A stretch of DNA of 64,000 nucleotides from Ceratotherium simum simum (Eukaryota; Chordata; Mammalia; Perissodactyla; Rhinocerotidae). Location of the stretch: positions 20,213,792 through 20,277,791 of the forward strand of contig NW_004454181.1 in assembly GCF_000283155.1 (NCBI RefSeq), read 5' to 3'. This document shows, in pieces, positions 44,358 through 55,687 of this stretch. The notes below the pieces were generated by a model, which had not been told where the DNA came from, did no database searches, and saw only the letters and a list, made by a program, of their open reading frames with translations. Each line of letters opens with the position of its first letter. Positions within the stretch are counted from its first letter, which is position 1. A program made the translations under genes and the position numbers.

Positions 44358-44459
44358 TGTCATTCAACTTTTTGACCAACTTCTTTTTCTGGAGAAAATA
44401 ATATCATAACATCAGCATCTTGCACGGCTCTAGAGAACAAATGAGAAAATAATAATAAA

Positions 44460-44575
44460 CTACTCACAACTAAAATTTATTGAGCAACTACTATGTACCA
44501 GGCACTGTACTAGACAATTTACATCTGTCATTTCAGTTAAATGATCCCCACAACCATCCTAAAAGGCAAGAGGTA
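44460..44575 (-). repeat. MIR SINE fragment, antisense
   Basis: AAAATTTATTGAGCAACTAC, TATGTACCAGGCACTGTACT, CATTTCAGTTAAATGATCCC, CACAACCATCC match the reverse MIR 3' part. Confidence 0.78.
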
Positions 44576-44589
44576 AATAGTACTGCCAC

Positions 44590-44930
44590 TTGCCAGTTGC
44601 TCAGGTCAAAAACCTTGGAGTCCTTCTTGAATCTTCTCTTACATTCTACACCAATCTGTAAGCAAATTGTCTTAGCTCTACCTTCAAAATATAGGTTCAG
44701 ACCACTTCTCACCAATTCTACTTCTACTACCCTAATCCCACCAACCTGCCTGGAGCACTGCAATAGCCAGCTAACTAGTGTCCTTGGCCCCCAGTCTCAT
44801 CTGTTCTCCACTAGCAGCCAGAGCAATCATTTTAAGAACATAAGGCAGGTCATCTCTCTTCCCTGCTCAAAACTCCCCAACAAGTGTCCATCACAAACAG
44901 AACAAAACCTAGTTTTAACCGCAGTTTACA
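44590..44930 (+). repeat. L2 LINE, left part
   Basis: TTGGAGTCCTTCTTGAATCT, TTCTACTTCTACTACCCTAA, CTGCAATAGCCAGCTAACTA, CCAGAGCAATCATTTTAAGA, CAGGTCATCTCTCTTCCCTG, CTCAAAACTCCCCAAC. The open frame 44480-44947 spans it by chance; stops and loss of conserved residues make it non-functional. It continues after about 46330. Confidence 0.78.
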
Positions 44931-44934
44931 GGTT

Positions 44935-46328
44935 GGGCCTCTGCTAACATTTGCAGGGTCCAGGACAAGAATTCAAATGAAGGTCCAGCTACTTATTGTA
45001 CTCCAAATGTTTTTAAGTTTCAAATCAAGATAACAAATTGTTTAAAAAATATTTTCTGTTTATCTACTTGGTAAATACATAAAATGGTGAAATCTAAAAA
45101 TATGTGTAAATGTATGGCTTTTAAAATGATTAAAAGTATAAATCTATGGTTTTTAAATGCCCAAAAGTTGGCAAAATATCAAAGACTGTTCAATTTAATT
45201 ATTATTACACATATTTGAGTGTTTCATTGAGGGACTAGTAGTGTTTGGATGAATAGTAAAATAAATATGTAGATAATACATGAATTATTATGCATTCATT
45301 CCATAAATTTTTTCATGACTGAATTTCAACAAAATTAATAATTATGTTATTATAATCAAGATTTTCACATAATTTATGTCCTAGTAACAGTAATGGTCTA
45401 AAGTATTAAAAGGTAATTTTATTCAAAGTATACAACATTTGAACAAATTTTCATCAAAAATTTTAATTAATATAAAAATTTTTTAAAAATTATTTTTCAT
45501 GTTTGTAAAACTGCTATTTTTCTTCTAAAATATTCAAAATTATCCACTAAAACAAAAGGCAAAAGGTTAATTGTATTAATGAATGTCAATATTTTAAATC
45601 AAATTATTTAAATAAAGCTGAAATTTATTTACTTTATTTAAAATTTAATTGTCATTAAGTATTTTTATAAAAATGAAACTATTTGCAATTCTAGCTTTAA
45701 AGTTTATCTGTGTCAGCGTCAGAACTCAGTATTACACCACACTTCACACTGTTTACCACTAAATATACACACAAATAGATACACAAATTTAAGGGTAATA
45801 TGAATTTTTTACTATTGCAAAACATTCCTTGGCCACAATATACAACTGTGTTTACGAGTACTTTCAGAAGCAAATTTTGGCATATGAAGAGAAGAAAGAA
45901 AATGGATGCTTTATACTACCAGGAAATAATTTTGCACTTTTTATGCAAAAATTTTTGATACTTGAGAGGAAGACTGTATCAAATCAATTTGTCTTTTCCT
46001 TCACCTAAATACTTCATCCACTGAAATCCTTCCCACACTCCAAATCAGTGTCTGTTTCCAAGGTCAACAGCAGCACAAGCTTCAATCAAACCTTTACAGT
46101 GTTTGGCTGCAGTGACCTTTTGTTTTGAGGACATAGGGCAAGAGACGTGGGGAAGTGTTCCTCTGGGGCCTGAACAGTGTTAGTTGCAAGAGTGGATGTT
46201 TAGGGTTTGGGCTGCTGTGTATTAACACTGAGCACTGAATCACAAGGAATACAGGCCTATGTGTTTGTTAATAAATTACGCTTTCTGTGATTGTGGTATG
46301 CAGGATCCTCTAATGCTCTTGCCTGGGG
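44935..46328. repeat. AT-rich insertion that splits an L2 (unidentified)
   Basis: About 1.4 kb lying between two consecutive parts of one L2. The central part (about 45000-45700) is extremely AT-rich, with many A/T runs. No open frame, no clear terminal inverted repeats and no target duplication found. The left end contains GCAGGGTCCAGGACAAGAAT, which I recall from an ancient dispersed mammalian element, possibly a DNA transposon. The right third (46020-46320) is more balanced. Confidence 0.5.
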
Positions 46329-46329
46329 G

Positions 46330-46450
46330 TAAGGATAATACTGCCCACAAGGTCCTGTATGATCTGGTTCCTGGGTACCTCTCCAACCCATTTCCTGTCA
46401 TTCTCTTCCTCGATCATGCCGATTCAATGAGATTTGCCCTCCTTGATCCT
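46330..46450 (+). repeat. L2 LINE, right part
   Basis: GCCCACAAGGTCCTGTATGA, TCTGGTTCCTGGGTACCTCT, CCAACCCATTTCC continues the L2 left at about 44930 (family order: lagging ATAAAATCC, then CAAGGCCCTGCATGATCTGG). Confidence 0.72.
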
Positions 46451-46734
46451 TGATCACAACAGCCATAGAATGAATGCATAATAATTCAGGTATTATGTAC
46501 ATGTTTATTTTACTATTCATCCAAAAATCTGGACTCTGTAAGGAACAGGAGGCTGCCTTCCTGGCTCCAAAGATCCCGTTAGAAAAAAAATGCATTCAGC
46601 ATTCTTTCCTTACTGCTCAGAGTATAAGAACATTTCATAATCAGGAACCACTAAGTGGACCCTGGAGAGCATCTATCCAGTACCAGGTCAGATTTCAGCA
46701 GAGCCTCTTCCTTGTAACTCTTCTGGTGAGACAC

Positions 46735-46930
46735 TACAGGGGCCAAAGTAGCAGGTTTGAATCTTGGCTTCAACACATGAGTTCTGTGTTCCTGGGCAAA
46801 TGACTTAACTTCTCTGAGCCTCATTTTCTTCAATTATAGAATATAGAGAATAATCCTTACTTCATACGGTTGCAGTGAGGATTAAATGAGACAAGATCTA
46901 TAAAAATGCTAGCACATAGTTGGAACCCCA
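46735..46930 (+). repeat. MIR SINE
   Basis: GTAGCAGGTTTGAATCTTGG, TTCCTGGGCAAATGACTTAA, CTTCTCTGAGCCTCATTTTC, GTTGCAGTGAGGATTAAATG, TGCTAGCACATAGTTGGAAC. Confidence 0.88.
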
Positions 46931-47870
46931 AAACTAATCGTTCCTTTCCTTTCTCCATTTTCCTTAGAAAAGTTTCCTGCTTTCTGAGCAAGGAAGTATG
47001 GTCTGAATTTTTTCTGAAACTATAAATTTACTGAACTCGCCCACTCCAGGCAGGTGATTCCCACCATCTAGCTTCCTCTGCAAGGTCTCACTCCCCCTCA
47101 GCTCTCTCCAAACACACCCCTTAGCCCCAAACCCAGCCCACTTGCCTGCATCTTTCTCTTACATTCAAAGCTTCAGCTTCCCTCTCCAGCGTGTGCATCC
47201 ACATCGAGTATCTTAGACCTATTCAAGCTTGTGTAGCAAAACCATTATAACAGGGCGATCCCCTGCTTTCCCCTGCAATAATCGGGCTCTCTCATTGGGA
47301 TAAATGACTTGGCCATCAGGTTTACAGTTTACCCATTTGGGAACTGGATTATTGCTTCATAAAACTGTGCTACATGGTACTGTTATCATTTAATTATGTT
47401 GCCTAAAGAAAAATAAATAAAGATTGCCTTTTCGAGCACTCGTCTCCAGCACCACCCTAAGCTTTCTGGTACCTGAGTTCTTCAGGAAGCTGATTCCTCC
47501 AGCACATGTCCTGGCCTCAAATATCTCTGAGGATGGAAGGTCATTCTGTTTGGCATGCGATCCTTTGCCAGGCACCTCTCCTCAAAAGAGCAGTTTGATC
47601 TCTATTTAACATGCTATTTCAAAAATTGTGCTAGATTTTACGGCAACATTTTCCTTCCCAAAAGCATTATGTGTCTCATGGTCCTTTATATATATATCCC
47701 AGACACTCAATGCAAGAAATGAATTTCCTTATATGCTACATGATTGTTCAAAAGGACACCTAAGGAAATTGTTATTTCATATCTACCTGATAAAATGCCA
47801 GTCGTTTCCCATTAAAGATGCATTCTTTGGGGTTAATTTACTTTGTCTATTATAATGCAATTGCCATGTA
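46931..47870. other. No recognised feature
   Basis: No repeat named and no exon defended. Open frames at 47390-47609 overlap on opposite strands. Confidence 0.4.
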
Positions 47871-47874
47871 AGAT

Positions 47875-48020
47875 GTCTGAGGTAGGATAGAGTAGGTGGG
47901 AGTGCAAAAGAAACAAGATTTGCCATGAGCTGATTACTGTGGAGGTTGGCTGGTGGTATTCAGGGGCTCAACATACTGTTTTCTCCACTTTTGTACAGGT
48001 TTGAAGTTTTTAAAAAGCTG
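47875..48020 (+). repeat. Old L1 3' UTR end
   Basis: AAAAGAAACAAGATTTGCCA, TGAGCTGATTACTGTGGAGG, TTCTCCACTTTTGTACAGGT, TTGAAGTTTTTAAAAAG is the standard end of an old L1M 3' UTR. Confidence 0.75.
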
Positions 48021-48399
48021 CCATCCTGGGAGGGATAACAGAGTCAGTTTCATTTACATTTTAATATTAATTAATGAATCAAGTCTGATAGGATTCTTCA
48101 AGAGACAATGCAAGTTATGATGATAAGAAGCGAAGATGAAGTGCTTTATACTCAGCTCCACAGGACTGCCCTGGTTCAGTACAACTGTGGGTTACACTCC
48201 ACGGAGCAGCAAGTCAAGTGTGGCCCATTCAGCTGAGTAAAACTTTGGAGGAGAAGGAAGTCAAGATGGGTTTGAATAGCTAGGCACTTCAAGTTGTTTG
48301 AAGGAGGGGTAAAATTTGTATGGACCTGGGAAGAAAGGAGAATATTCCAGAAGAGGGAAATGACATCAGGTGAGGTATGAGAATGAGCACGAACTGTTT

Positions 48400-48670
48400 C
48401 CTACCTGGCTTGTGAACTAGTCTCTTGCCCTCAGTCTGTTCTCCACGTTGCAGTCATAGTAATCTCTCTAAAACACATATATGACCTTATCTTGACCCTA
48501 CCAGAATCCCTCCTTGTTGCACTCAGAATAAAGTCCCAAATCCCTGGCACCGTCCACAAAGCCCTGTGTGTCTGTCTGGTACCTCCTCTCTCTAGGCTCA
48601 TTTTGCACTATTTTCTCCTCATTCTCTTCTCTCCACCCACAAATGCCAGAAAATATGTTAACATTCTAAT
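48400..48670 (+). repeat. L2 LINE internal part
   Basis: TCAGTCTGTTCTCCACGTTG, CAGTCATAGTAATCTCTCTA, CCAGAATCCCTCCTTGTTGC, ACTCAGAATAAAGTCCCAAA, CCACAAAGCCCTGTGTG in L2 order. Confidence 0.72.
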
Positions 48671-48674
48671 AATG

Positions 48675-48790
48675 GCTCTCTTGGGGTGATCAGCTTATGA
48701 GTAATTTCTATATTTCTTTTTGCTTGTCTTTCAGTTTCTAAATTTTCTGCAATAAACCAAGATTATGTTTTTAGTAATAATTTTTTTAAA
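48675..48790 (+). repeat. Old L1 3' UTR end
   Basis: TTTTTGCTTGTCTTTCAGTT, TCTAAATTTTCTGCAATAAA, CCAAGATTATGTTTTTAG then A/T-rich tail. L1M-type 3' terminus. Confidence 0.55.
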
Positions 48791-49610
48791 GGCCTTGAAA
48801 GTGTGAGGGGAAGCAGTTTAAGGAGGCAATTTTGTCGATAATGCAGGAGGCTTTAGAGAGAACAAGTAGGATGAGGGCTCCGTGAGAACAGGAGACGCAG
48901 AGCTGCCCCAATGAAATGGTCCAGTAGTGACAGAAGTCAGTCCTGGGGGCAGACTTCACCTCTCCCTGGAAGTAACGCAAGACTGAAAGAAAAGTAACAT
49001 TTAACCTCTATCCTTCCGAAGAGTATGTGGAAACAAAGGGGAGAAATGGAGCAGTGGTTTGGGAAGCAGGCAGAGTTGAAGTACTTCTTTTGCTGTTTTC
49101 ATTTGGGTTTGTTTGGTTTTATTTGATGTGGTTTGGTTTTCTAGCTTGAAGACATCTCAAGATGTTTGCAAGTTAAGCACATGCTCACCAAAAGCACTCC
49201 CCCTCTCTGTCTATGTCACATGTGGGTTTTTAGTTGGTGTTTTGGGGATGATTTTAAGGGGTACAAAATATTTTAAACAAACTTTGTTTTCAAAAAATTT
49301 TGGTCAGGTTCCATTTATTAAACAAATAAATAACTATCCATAGATGAAAATACCATAAGGATGAAGGTGGTTGGAAAAGGTCTGTCTATTATCAACAAAT
49401 GATTCAAGTCTCACCTATTTCCAGCCTGCTTTATTATTTGTTGTTACTTTCACTCTAATTCCTTCCAGCCTCCGGATCTCTATATGGACACTAATCCGCA
49501 AACATGGTTCCCAGTGACCCCTGGAGACTTTTCAGTCCAGCTCACAATAATTCAATGAGTTAGGGGCTGGATAAATACATATTTTCAAAGAGCATTTCCC
49601 AGCAGTCTCA
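48791..49610. other. No recognised feature
   Basis: No repeat family or exon. TTTGGTTT-rich low-complexity patch at about 49100-49142. Confidence 0.4.
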
Positions 49611-49619
49611 AGAGTTGGA

Positions 49620-49850
49620 AAGGGTTATTTAATTACATCATGAAGAGGCTAAAGAAATCGATGCTTGGTATCTTCAAGCTACACGGAACTTGAAGAATTA
49701 GCTAACCCAAATCCTACCTCAGAAGGGGTAACTAGAGCCACAGGGGGTAAAGGATCTATCCAATGGCCCCCACAAATTGATGGCTGAGCCAGGGCTGAGA
49801 ACCCAGGTATTCAGACTCTCAACCCAGTGCTCTTCCCAGAGGCAATCATT
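49620..49850 (-). repeat. MIR SINE, antisense (diverged)
   Basis: CATGAAGAGGCTAAAGAAAT, GCTGAGCCAGGGCTGAGAAC, CCAGGTATTCAGACTCTCAA, CCCAGTGCTCTTCCC match the right half of the reverse MIR; left part weaker. Confidence 0.62.
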
Positions 49851-49984
49851 TTTCTGATAGTGCTCCTGGCCAAGACAAATGTCTCTTTTCTAACACTCTA
49901 GAATTCCAAACTTCCTGGGGAAATGGGCCTGAGGGAGTTCTTTTTAGTAATAGTATTATTTTTAAAGAAATATTGTTTTTAAAA

Positions 49985-50800
49985 AAAAAGCTGCTTTGAT
50001 AATGACAAACACGGCCCTCAGCAGAACAAGTTTCCCAGCATTATCAGAACCAGAGATACTCCTTAGTGTTATCTGTCTGGGCCCAACATTATGTATACTA
50101 ATGAGACCTATGTGCTTAATGGATCAAAATGGGGGCAGACACAGGTTAAGCATTGTTTTTAACAGTCTATTGGCAGCATACCTGCTTCTGTGTTTGTTTG
50201 TTTGTTTCCTGGAGCTTTGGATCTCCTTGGAGCCAGATCTCATGCTCAGGCGCAAACAGCTGGCTGAGAGATAGCCGCCATGTCCACCTGCCCAAGTGGA
50301 GTGAGAAGAGTCTCCTTGCTGCAGGTGGTGGAAATCCTGCCTTAGGATACCTCCCCGGTTCCTTCCCCCAGCTCCTTGTGGCTGTTTCTAGGATATCCCC
50401 TCTGCCCCCCTGGTGTGCCTTGGGTCTGCTTCCTAGGAACTAGCCTCTCTTAACCCCATACCACCTTCTCTGATGACCAAGTGACATCATGAGGTCAGCG
50501 CAGGCCATAAAACTGCACAGCTGGCTCCGGAGGAGCAGCCCTGAGCTCCAGAAGGGCAGGGGATTTGCAAATCCTAAGAGAGATATGAACCTGATTGGGA
50601 GGGTAGGGCATATGCCTTGGCCTTATGCACTTTTTTCTTTTTAATTGGCCTTGTTATGACACAACCCAGACATCCAGTCACCGAGCCGAGACAGCCTAAA
50701 AGTAACGTGATGAAACTGCTGTCTTCTAAAAGGTGAGCGAATGCATTTTAATAATTAAGTTACCAGAGCTTTGATGAGAGACAGCCAGGACCGCAAGAGG
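49985..50800. other. Repeat-free block, candidate regulatory DNA
   Basis: No repeat named across about 800 bp. Notable pieces are TTTGATAATGACAAACACGG (49995-50014), TTTAATTGGCCTTGTTATGA (50640-50659) and TTTTAATAATTAAGTTACCA (50746-50765). Two overlapping open frames (49996-50274, 50153-50443) have no domain and no bounding splice pair I would defend. Confidence 0.3.
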
Positions 50801-51200
50801 AACACAGTCCTGAACTCATAGGCAGGACTTCAAAATAGCTTAGCCCTATCCCCTGCCACCTTTGCCCTTTCTCCTTTATGAATTCAACCAATTCCAAAGC
50901 CCATTGCCCACCAAATGGAGATTGTGGTTTGGATAAGAGAGTCTGAGCACTAGAAAGCTAAAATGTCCACCTGGGCTAGTCCATTACAACAGACGTAAGT
51001 GGCTTCAAGACTCCTAAAACATAGTTAAATCTGACTTCGGAGGACCTACCACCAGGTGCCAGCTTACGGTTAATCAGGACAAATAATCAAATATCTTCAG
51101 TCATGGAGATGGTGACCTCATATCCCAGATTTATCTGATTTCATGTAGTTCTATTATTTTCAGTAAATCAGTTAATTCTCAAATTATATCTAGTGTATAT
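50801..51200. other. No recognised feature
   Basis: No named repeat or exon. Confidence 0.4.
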
Positions 51201-51204
51201 GCAA

Positions 51205-51445
51205 ACGTGAACTGGGAAGCAGAATGGCATAGTGCATAAGATAACAGATTTGTGAGTCAAAAGGACAAGTGTCATTTATAAGCTCTGACTCTGGTTAAGT
51301 CTATTAACCTCTCCAAGGCTTTGTTTCCTCATCTAGAGAATCAACATATTCCTAATACTTACCTAACAAAATTGTGGGAAAATTATAGGAGAAAAGTCAT
51401 GTAAAAACCTTAAAACAGTATTTACTCAATAAATAAATCACTGTA
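51205..51445 (+). repeat. MIR SINE
   Basis: GAAGCAGAATGGCATAGTGC, TATTAACCTCTCCAAGGCTT, TGTTTCCTCATCTAGAGAAT, CATATTCCTAATACTTACC, ACTCAATAAATAAATCACTG. Confidence 0.8.
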
Positions 51446-51769
51446 TAACTAAACATGATTTTATTTTTAAACCTTTACAAGACATTGATTAAAAATAAAT
51501 TCACAAATCAAATTACTCTTTGTCTGACCACATGATCCAATTTTTGGTTTGAAAACCGGTCACAGTGGACATAGATAACTGGAAGAATCAAGACGTAAAA
51601 CGTAAACTACTCAACAATGCTTTTCTCTATAAGTACATCATTTCTGTAAGACTCTAAATCCATTCATCAATGTCTTTTTCTCCTCACAAAAAATATAATG
51701 CCACAGGGTTTAAAAACAAATGAACAAGGAAAAAGAAGAACTGAACACAGGTCAGAAGAACTTGACCCC

Positions 51770-51890
51770 AGGCCTGCCCATGTCACACTTTGTGTAAAAC
51801 TTGGTGGCCTTGTCTGTAAGATAAGGGCTTCGGAATGCATGTGAAGGTCTCTTCCAGCCCTAAGGTTCCAGGGATCGCTATTTCAGTGAT
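51770..51890 (+). repeat. MIR-like SINE fragment
   Basis: GTGGCCTTGTCTGTAAGATA, AGGGCTTCGGAATGCATGTG, AAGGTCTCTTCCAGCCCTAA, GGTTCCAGGG, as in the MIR variant with CTTCCAGC 3' part. Confidence 0.65.
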
Positions 51891-52505
51891 TCAATAGGAC
51901 TCATAAACAGTAACAGAGGGCCCCGACGTCAGACAGTGATTCACTTCTGCTCTTTGCTATACAGAAGGCCACATGCAAGATGACAAACAAGCAACCAGAC
52001 AAACAAGAGATGGAGTAGGGTGGAGCTGACAAACTCTGCAAGGCATGCTATTCAATCCCCAGGATGACAGGTCCTGGGTTAAGTTTATGAAGGCAGCAGC
52101 CACCCCTGCAGCCAGTCCCTATGTCCCCAGAGATAGAGTCCTCCACATACCTATCAAGAGATGACTCATATCCTTTGGCCACAAGGAGTGTTGGCAGCAA
52201 GGGAAATCCTGGCTCTACTCCAGGTCACCAGGCAAACCTCATCAATACATGAGAGTAAATCCTTAGCTTGTCCCAACATCCTTGTTCCGGAAATAAAACT
52301 GGCATCAAAATGTCTTCAAATGTAGTACAGCCATGATGCAGCCCTTGAAAGTATGCCAAATAAATGCTTCTCCCGATGCAATCCTCAACCAGGAACCAAG
52401 AGCAATCATGGTCAGTTCATCACAACCCCAAGAACTTATATGAGGCCTCAGAACCCTTCTAAATACCAATCCATCAAATGGGCATTAGATTTAAAACCTA
52501 CTTGT
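51891..52505. other. No recognised feature
   Basis: No exon or repeat named. Confidence 0.4.
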
Positions 52506-52509
52506 CATC

Positions 52510-52705
52510 GCTAATTTTAAGTTGGTTATAAAATAATATATATACATATACATCATGATATCAACTATGCTTTTTAAAACATGCTAAAATGCTAAGGTTA
52601 TCTCTAGGTGGTAGGATTACGGGTCATTTTTTAATTTTACTTTATTAAATTTTCTGCAATGGGCCTGTATTACTTTCATACTCAGAAAATAAATAATTTT
52701 AAGAG
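52510..52705 (+). repeat. Old L1 3' UTR end
   Basis: ATGCTAAGGTTATCTCTAGG, TGGTAGGATTACGGGTCATT, TTACTTTATTAAATTTTCTG, CAATGGGCCTGTATTACTTT, typical of the end of old L1 3' UTRs. Confidence 0.75.
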
Positions 52706-52859
52706 AGCTTAACAAAAATATTACCTCGATTGCTCTTTAACAGTTTAAGGAAGACCACCAGGCTTGTCCACTCATTTGAGAGACTAATTCAAATGAACCA
52801 AATGCTGTCTTGAATTTGCTCTTTTGAAATACCATTCCTATGACAGTTTAAATCAAAAG

Positions 52860-52985
52860 GCAGTGTGATATGGTCAGAAAAACTGAAAGTCAGAAGGCCT
52901 AAATGCTAATCCTAGTTCTGCCCTCTAGCTAGCTTGAGATGGTAAGCAAGTCACAGCTTCTCTGGGCCTCAGAGAACGGGACTAC
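52860..52985 (+). repeat. MIR SINE, first of two
   Basis: GGCAGTGTGATATGGTCAGA, CTAATCCTAGTTCTGCCCTC, AAGTCACAGCTTCTCTGGGC, CTCAGAGAACGGGAC. Truncated. Confidence 0.75.
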
Positions 52986-53009
52986 AATCAGATCGCTCAT
53001 GTCCAAATG

Positions 53010-53220
53010 CTGCCTCCCCTCCTTTCTAGCTGTGTGACCTCTGGCCAGTGACTTTACCTCTCTGAGCCTCAGCTGTCAATTCAGAAACTGGGAATAACAA
53101 TTGTCCCTGCCTCCCAGGGCTGCTGTGAAGATGAAATTAGATAGTCTGCATAGGCCTTTAGTCTAATGCCTGGCACTCTGAAAGTGCTCAGGGAACATTA
53201 GCTGAAATTATTATTATTAC
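53010..53220 (+). repeat. MIR SINE, second of two
   Basis: CTTTCTAGCTGTGTGACCTC, AGTGACTTTACCTCTCTGAG, CCTCAGCTGTCAATTC, CCCAGGGCTGCTGTGAAGAT, AATGCCTGGCACTCTGAAAG, and an ATT repeat at the end. Confidence 0.88.
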
Positions 53221-53224
53221 TTTT

Positions 53225-54045
53225 CCTGTCCCAAAGCAAAAGGAAAGCAAACATTCTCAAGGGGGACCTTCCACGAGGGGAACCCTGTCTCTGCCTTCAG
53301 TGCTTTCCCAGAGGCCCAGCTAGTTCTTCTTCACAGAGGTCCAAACTCTCTACAATGACTAAGTTCCACCTTCCTTTGACATTCGTTTATTTCCCACTAT
53401 CCCTCCCAAACAGCCTCTAAGATCTCCAAGCCACTCTGGGGGCCAGGAAGGGGTAAAGGAAAGCACGTAGTGCCTGCTGACATCCATAGAACATCAAGAT
53501 GACCCCTTCTACCTTTAAAAGAAACGTTTTGCGTGTGTGGCCCAAGACAAAGGGAGCGTTGTTGACTTTTATTTGTTAGAGACTATCTCAGATCCCCTGA
53601 GTTCGTTTGATGAATTGTTTTGGGTAGATAAAATAGCCCTGTTCCCACTCTCCCTGATTCTGCCATCAAGAGCAGATTAACAAAAAATGTGCTCTTCGCA
53701 TTGGAAAATGCAGCCCTACAATAACAATTCTTGAGGGAGAAAATTTTTTTGTCTCTGCTGATAATTTTCCCACGCTTTGTGGACAGCCCATGCTGGCCTG
53801 AACTCAAGGTCACCTTCTCTCATTTGGAGGCATCAGGAGGACTTAGGGTTGAAGACCCTGCACACGGTTTGCAGCTAAAGCTGGAACAGATGGAAGACGG
53901 GCCCAGAAAACCCATGGGAATTGCAGAAGACTAACTCCCACCCGCTGTGACCCATGAGCGTGCAACAGAAGAGGAGGACAAGCGACCTTCGGCTGCAGGA
54001 ATACAGAGCTCAGAGAAAGCACAATTAATAGTCACAGAAGGCTGT
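53225..54045. other. No recognised feature
   Basis: No named repeat. Two opposing open frames (53583-53813 and 53731-53934) have no domain signature and overlap each other. Confidence 0.4.
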
Positions 54046-54049
54046 TTGG

Positions 54050-54215
54050 CCCGAGGTTAAATGCATGGGCTTTGGAGTCAGGCAGACCTCGGTTCCCATC
54101 CTGGCACGGCCCCTCACTCAGGCAGGTAACCTCGCTGAGCCTTCGCCACACAGCGGGAGAGGAAGACTGACCTCATAATAGATATTACAGGGCCTAAAGG
54201 AGATGCTAGAGATCA
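54050..54215 (+). repeat. MIR SINE, 5' part
   Basis: AAATGCATGGGCTTTGGAGT, CAGGCAGACCTCGGTTCCCA, TCCTGGCACGGCCCCTCACT and GTAACCTCGCTGAGCC. The 3' half is diverged. Confidence 0.75.
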
Positions 54216-54429
54216 AGCACCTGGGCGGTTAAAATGGTGGCTTTATTAATATGTGCATCCTTGAGTAGGGGCCCTTCTCTAGAGTAGGAAGTAGTTTAGC
54301 ATGATAGCGGTCCCTTAAAGAAAACCTGTTTTCTTTAAACAAGATTTAAATAGGGTCATGGAGAAGTGATGCAGCCCTTGCACATGATCTGCACTCTGTA
54401 ACTGTAGCTGGTATTATGTTAAATTATAA

Positions 54430-54549
54430 AAGCTGCTGATTACTGAGCAGTACTATGGACCAGGCACCATTCTGGGTGTTTTTCATGCATCCTCTTATTT
54501 GATCCTTAAAGAACCTTTTATAATAATAAGTATTACTATTATTATCCTC
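54430..54549 (-). repeat. MIR SINE, antisense, left half
   Basis: TGATTACTGAGCAGTACTAT, GGACCAGGCACCATTCTGGG, CATCCTCTTATTTGATCCTT, ATTATTATCCTC. The next MIR part lies beyond the ERE. Confidence 0.8.
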
Positions 54550-54828
54550 TTTTTTTTTTAGTTTGTTATGTTTTTTTTTTTTGAGGAAGAGTGGCCCTGA
54601 GCTAACATCTGTTGCCTATCTTCCTCCTTTTTTGCTTTTTTCTCCCCAAAGCCCCAGTAGATACTTGTATGTCAGAGCTGTACATCCTTTTGTTGCTCTA
54701 TGTGGGACACCACTTCAGCATGGCTTGTTGGGTGGTGAGTAGGTCCGCGCCTAGGATCTGAACTGGCGAACCCCGGGCCGCCCAAGCAGAGTGTGCGAAC
54801 TTAACCGCTACACCACTGAGCTGGCCCC
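54550..54828 (-). mobile_element. ERE SINE, antisense, variant-body type
   Basis: T-rich tail (54550-54583, two T-runs), GAGGAAGAGTGGCCCTGAGC, then the variant body CCCCAGTAGATACTTGTATG and TGTACATCCTTTTGTTGCTC, the B-box complement AGGATCTGAACTGG and head complement CTACACCACTGAGCTGGCCC. TATTATCCTC at 54540-54549 and 54829-54838 is the target duplication. More diverged than the copy at 21351. Confidence 0.93.
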
Positions 54829-54838
54829 TATTATCCTC

Positions 54839-54910
54839 ATTTTATAGAAAATTGAGACTTAGAAACTTGCCCAAGTCATTCAGATAGTAGATGGCAGAAC
54901 CAGAATTTAC
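54839..54910 (-). repeat. MIR SINE, antisense, right half
   Basis: ATTTTATAGAAAATTGAGAC, TTAGAAACTTGCCCAAGTCA, TAGATGGCAGAACCAGAATT continues the MIR broken by the ERE. Confidence 0.82.
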
Positions 54911-55145
54911 CTATGCACATACATGAGCCATTTCATGCACCTCATTGATTGAAGTCATTGAAGAATTTAACTCTTTTCTATGGAGAGATGTTAGGATGAC
55001 CTTTTATCATATCACACTACCTCTCGTCCATGACCAGACTCATATCCCACATTTGTGCCATGCCTTCAGTTGGGACCCCACTGACAATGCCTGAAAACCA
55101 GCCAAGCCCTGAAAACCCCCTATTTTATACAATTATGTAATAGTA
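54911..55145. other. No recognised feature
   Basis: No exon or repeat named. Confidence 0.4.
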
Positions 55146-55149
55146 CACC

Positions 55150-55285
55150 CCAAGGACCCTCTGAAATGATCACTCAACAAATGAGGAAACAAGACTCAGA
55201 GAGGCGAAGTGACTACCACAAATACAAACAGCCAGCTCCCAACCCAGCCACGAAGCCAGCTGTCCAAATTCCTTGCTACCATTTC
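55150..55285 (-). repeat. MIR SINE, antisense
   Basis: ATGAGGAAACAAGACTCAGA, GAGGCGAAGTGACTACCACA, AGCCAGCTCCCAACCCAGCC in reverse MIR order. Confidence 0.72.
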
Positions 55286-55685
55286 ATGCTTTGTCACCTC
55301 ATAGTCTTCATTTCAATTGGGAAGTGAGCTCTCACCAAGGTTAATAACAGTTGGTAGTCCACTTTCCACCCTGGGGTTCCAATGTATGTGCCCACATGAC
55401 AATAGGGGAGCCTTCACCATAAATCTGACAAGCTGATACCTGCCACCATGCCAATGAGAATGCCCACTTGCCAGCATCACATAGCTGTTCTAAGTATAAA
55501 ATGCCCCTTCTTCCTACCACTCATTTCACGCAGCCCATCTTTGCCCTCTTGCTACCCTGGTTGCCCTGTTGGGACCACGCTCAGCTATCATGCTAAAGCA
55601 TAAGTCCATTGTGCATGTTTCTCCTTTAATCTATAAAGACTTTTGTCCATGGGTTCTGGGATGTAGGGGTCATGAAGAGGAGGTG
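55286..55685. other. No recognised feature
   Basis: No exon or repeat named. Confidence 0.4.
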
Positions 55686-55687
55686 TC

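Noticed and set aside
44480..44947. 155-codon open frame
   Set aside because: Starts in a MIR and runs through an L2 whose conserved protein sequence is not preserved in this frame.
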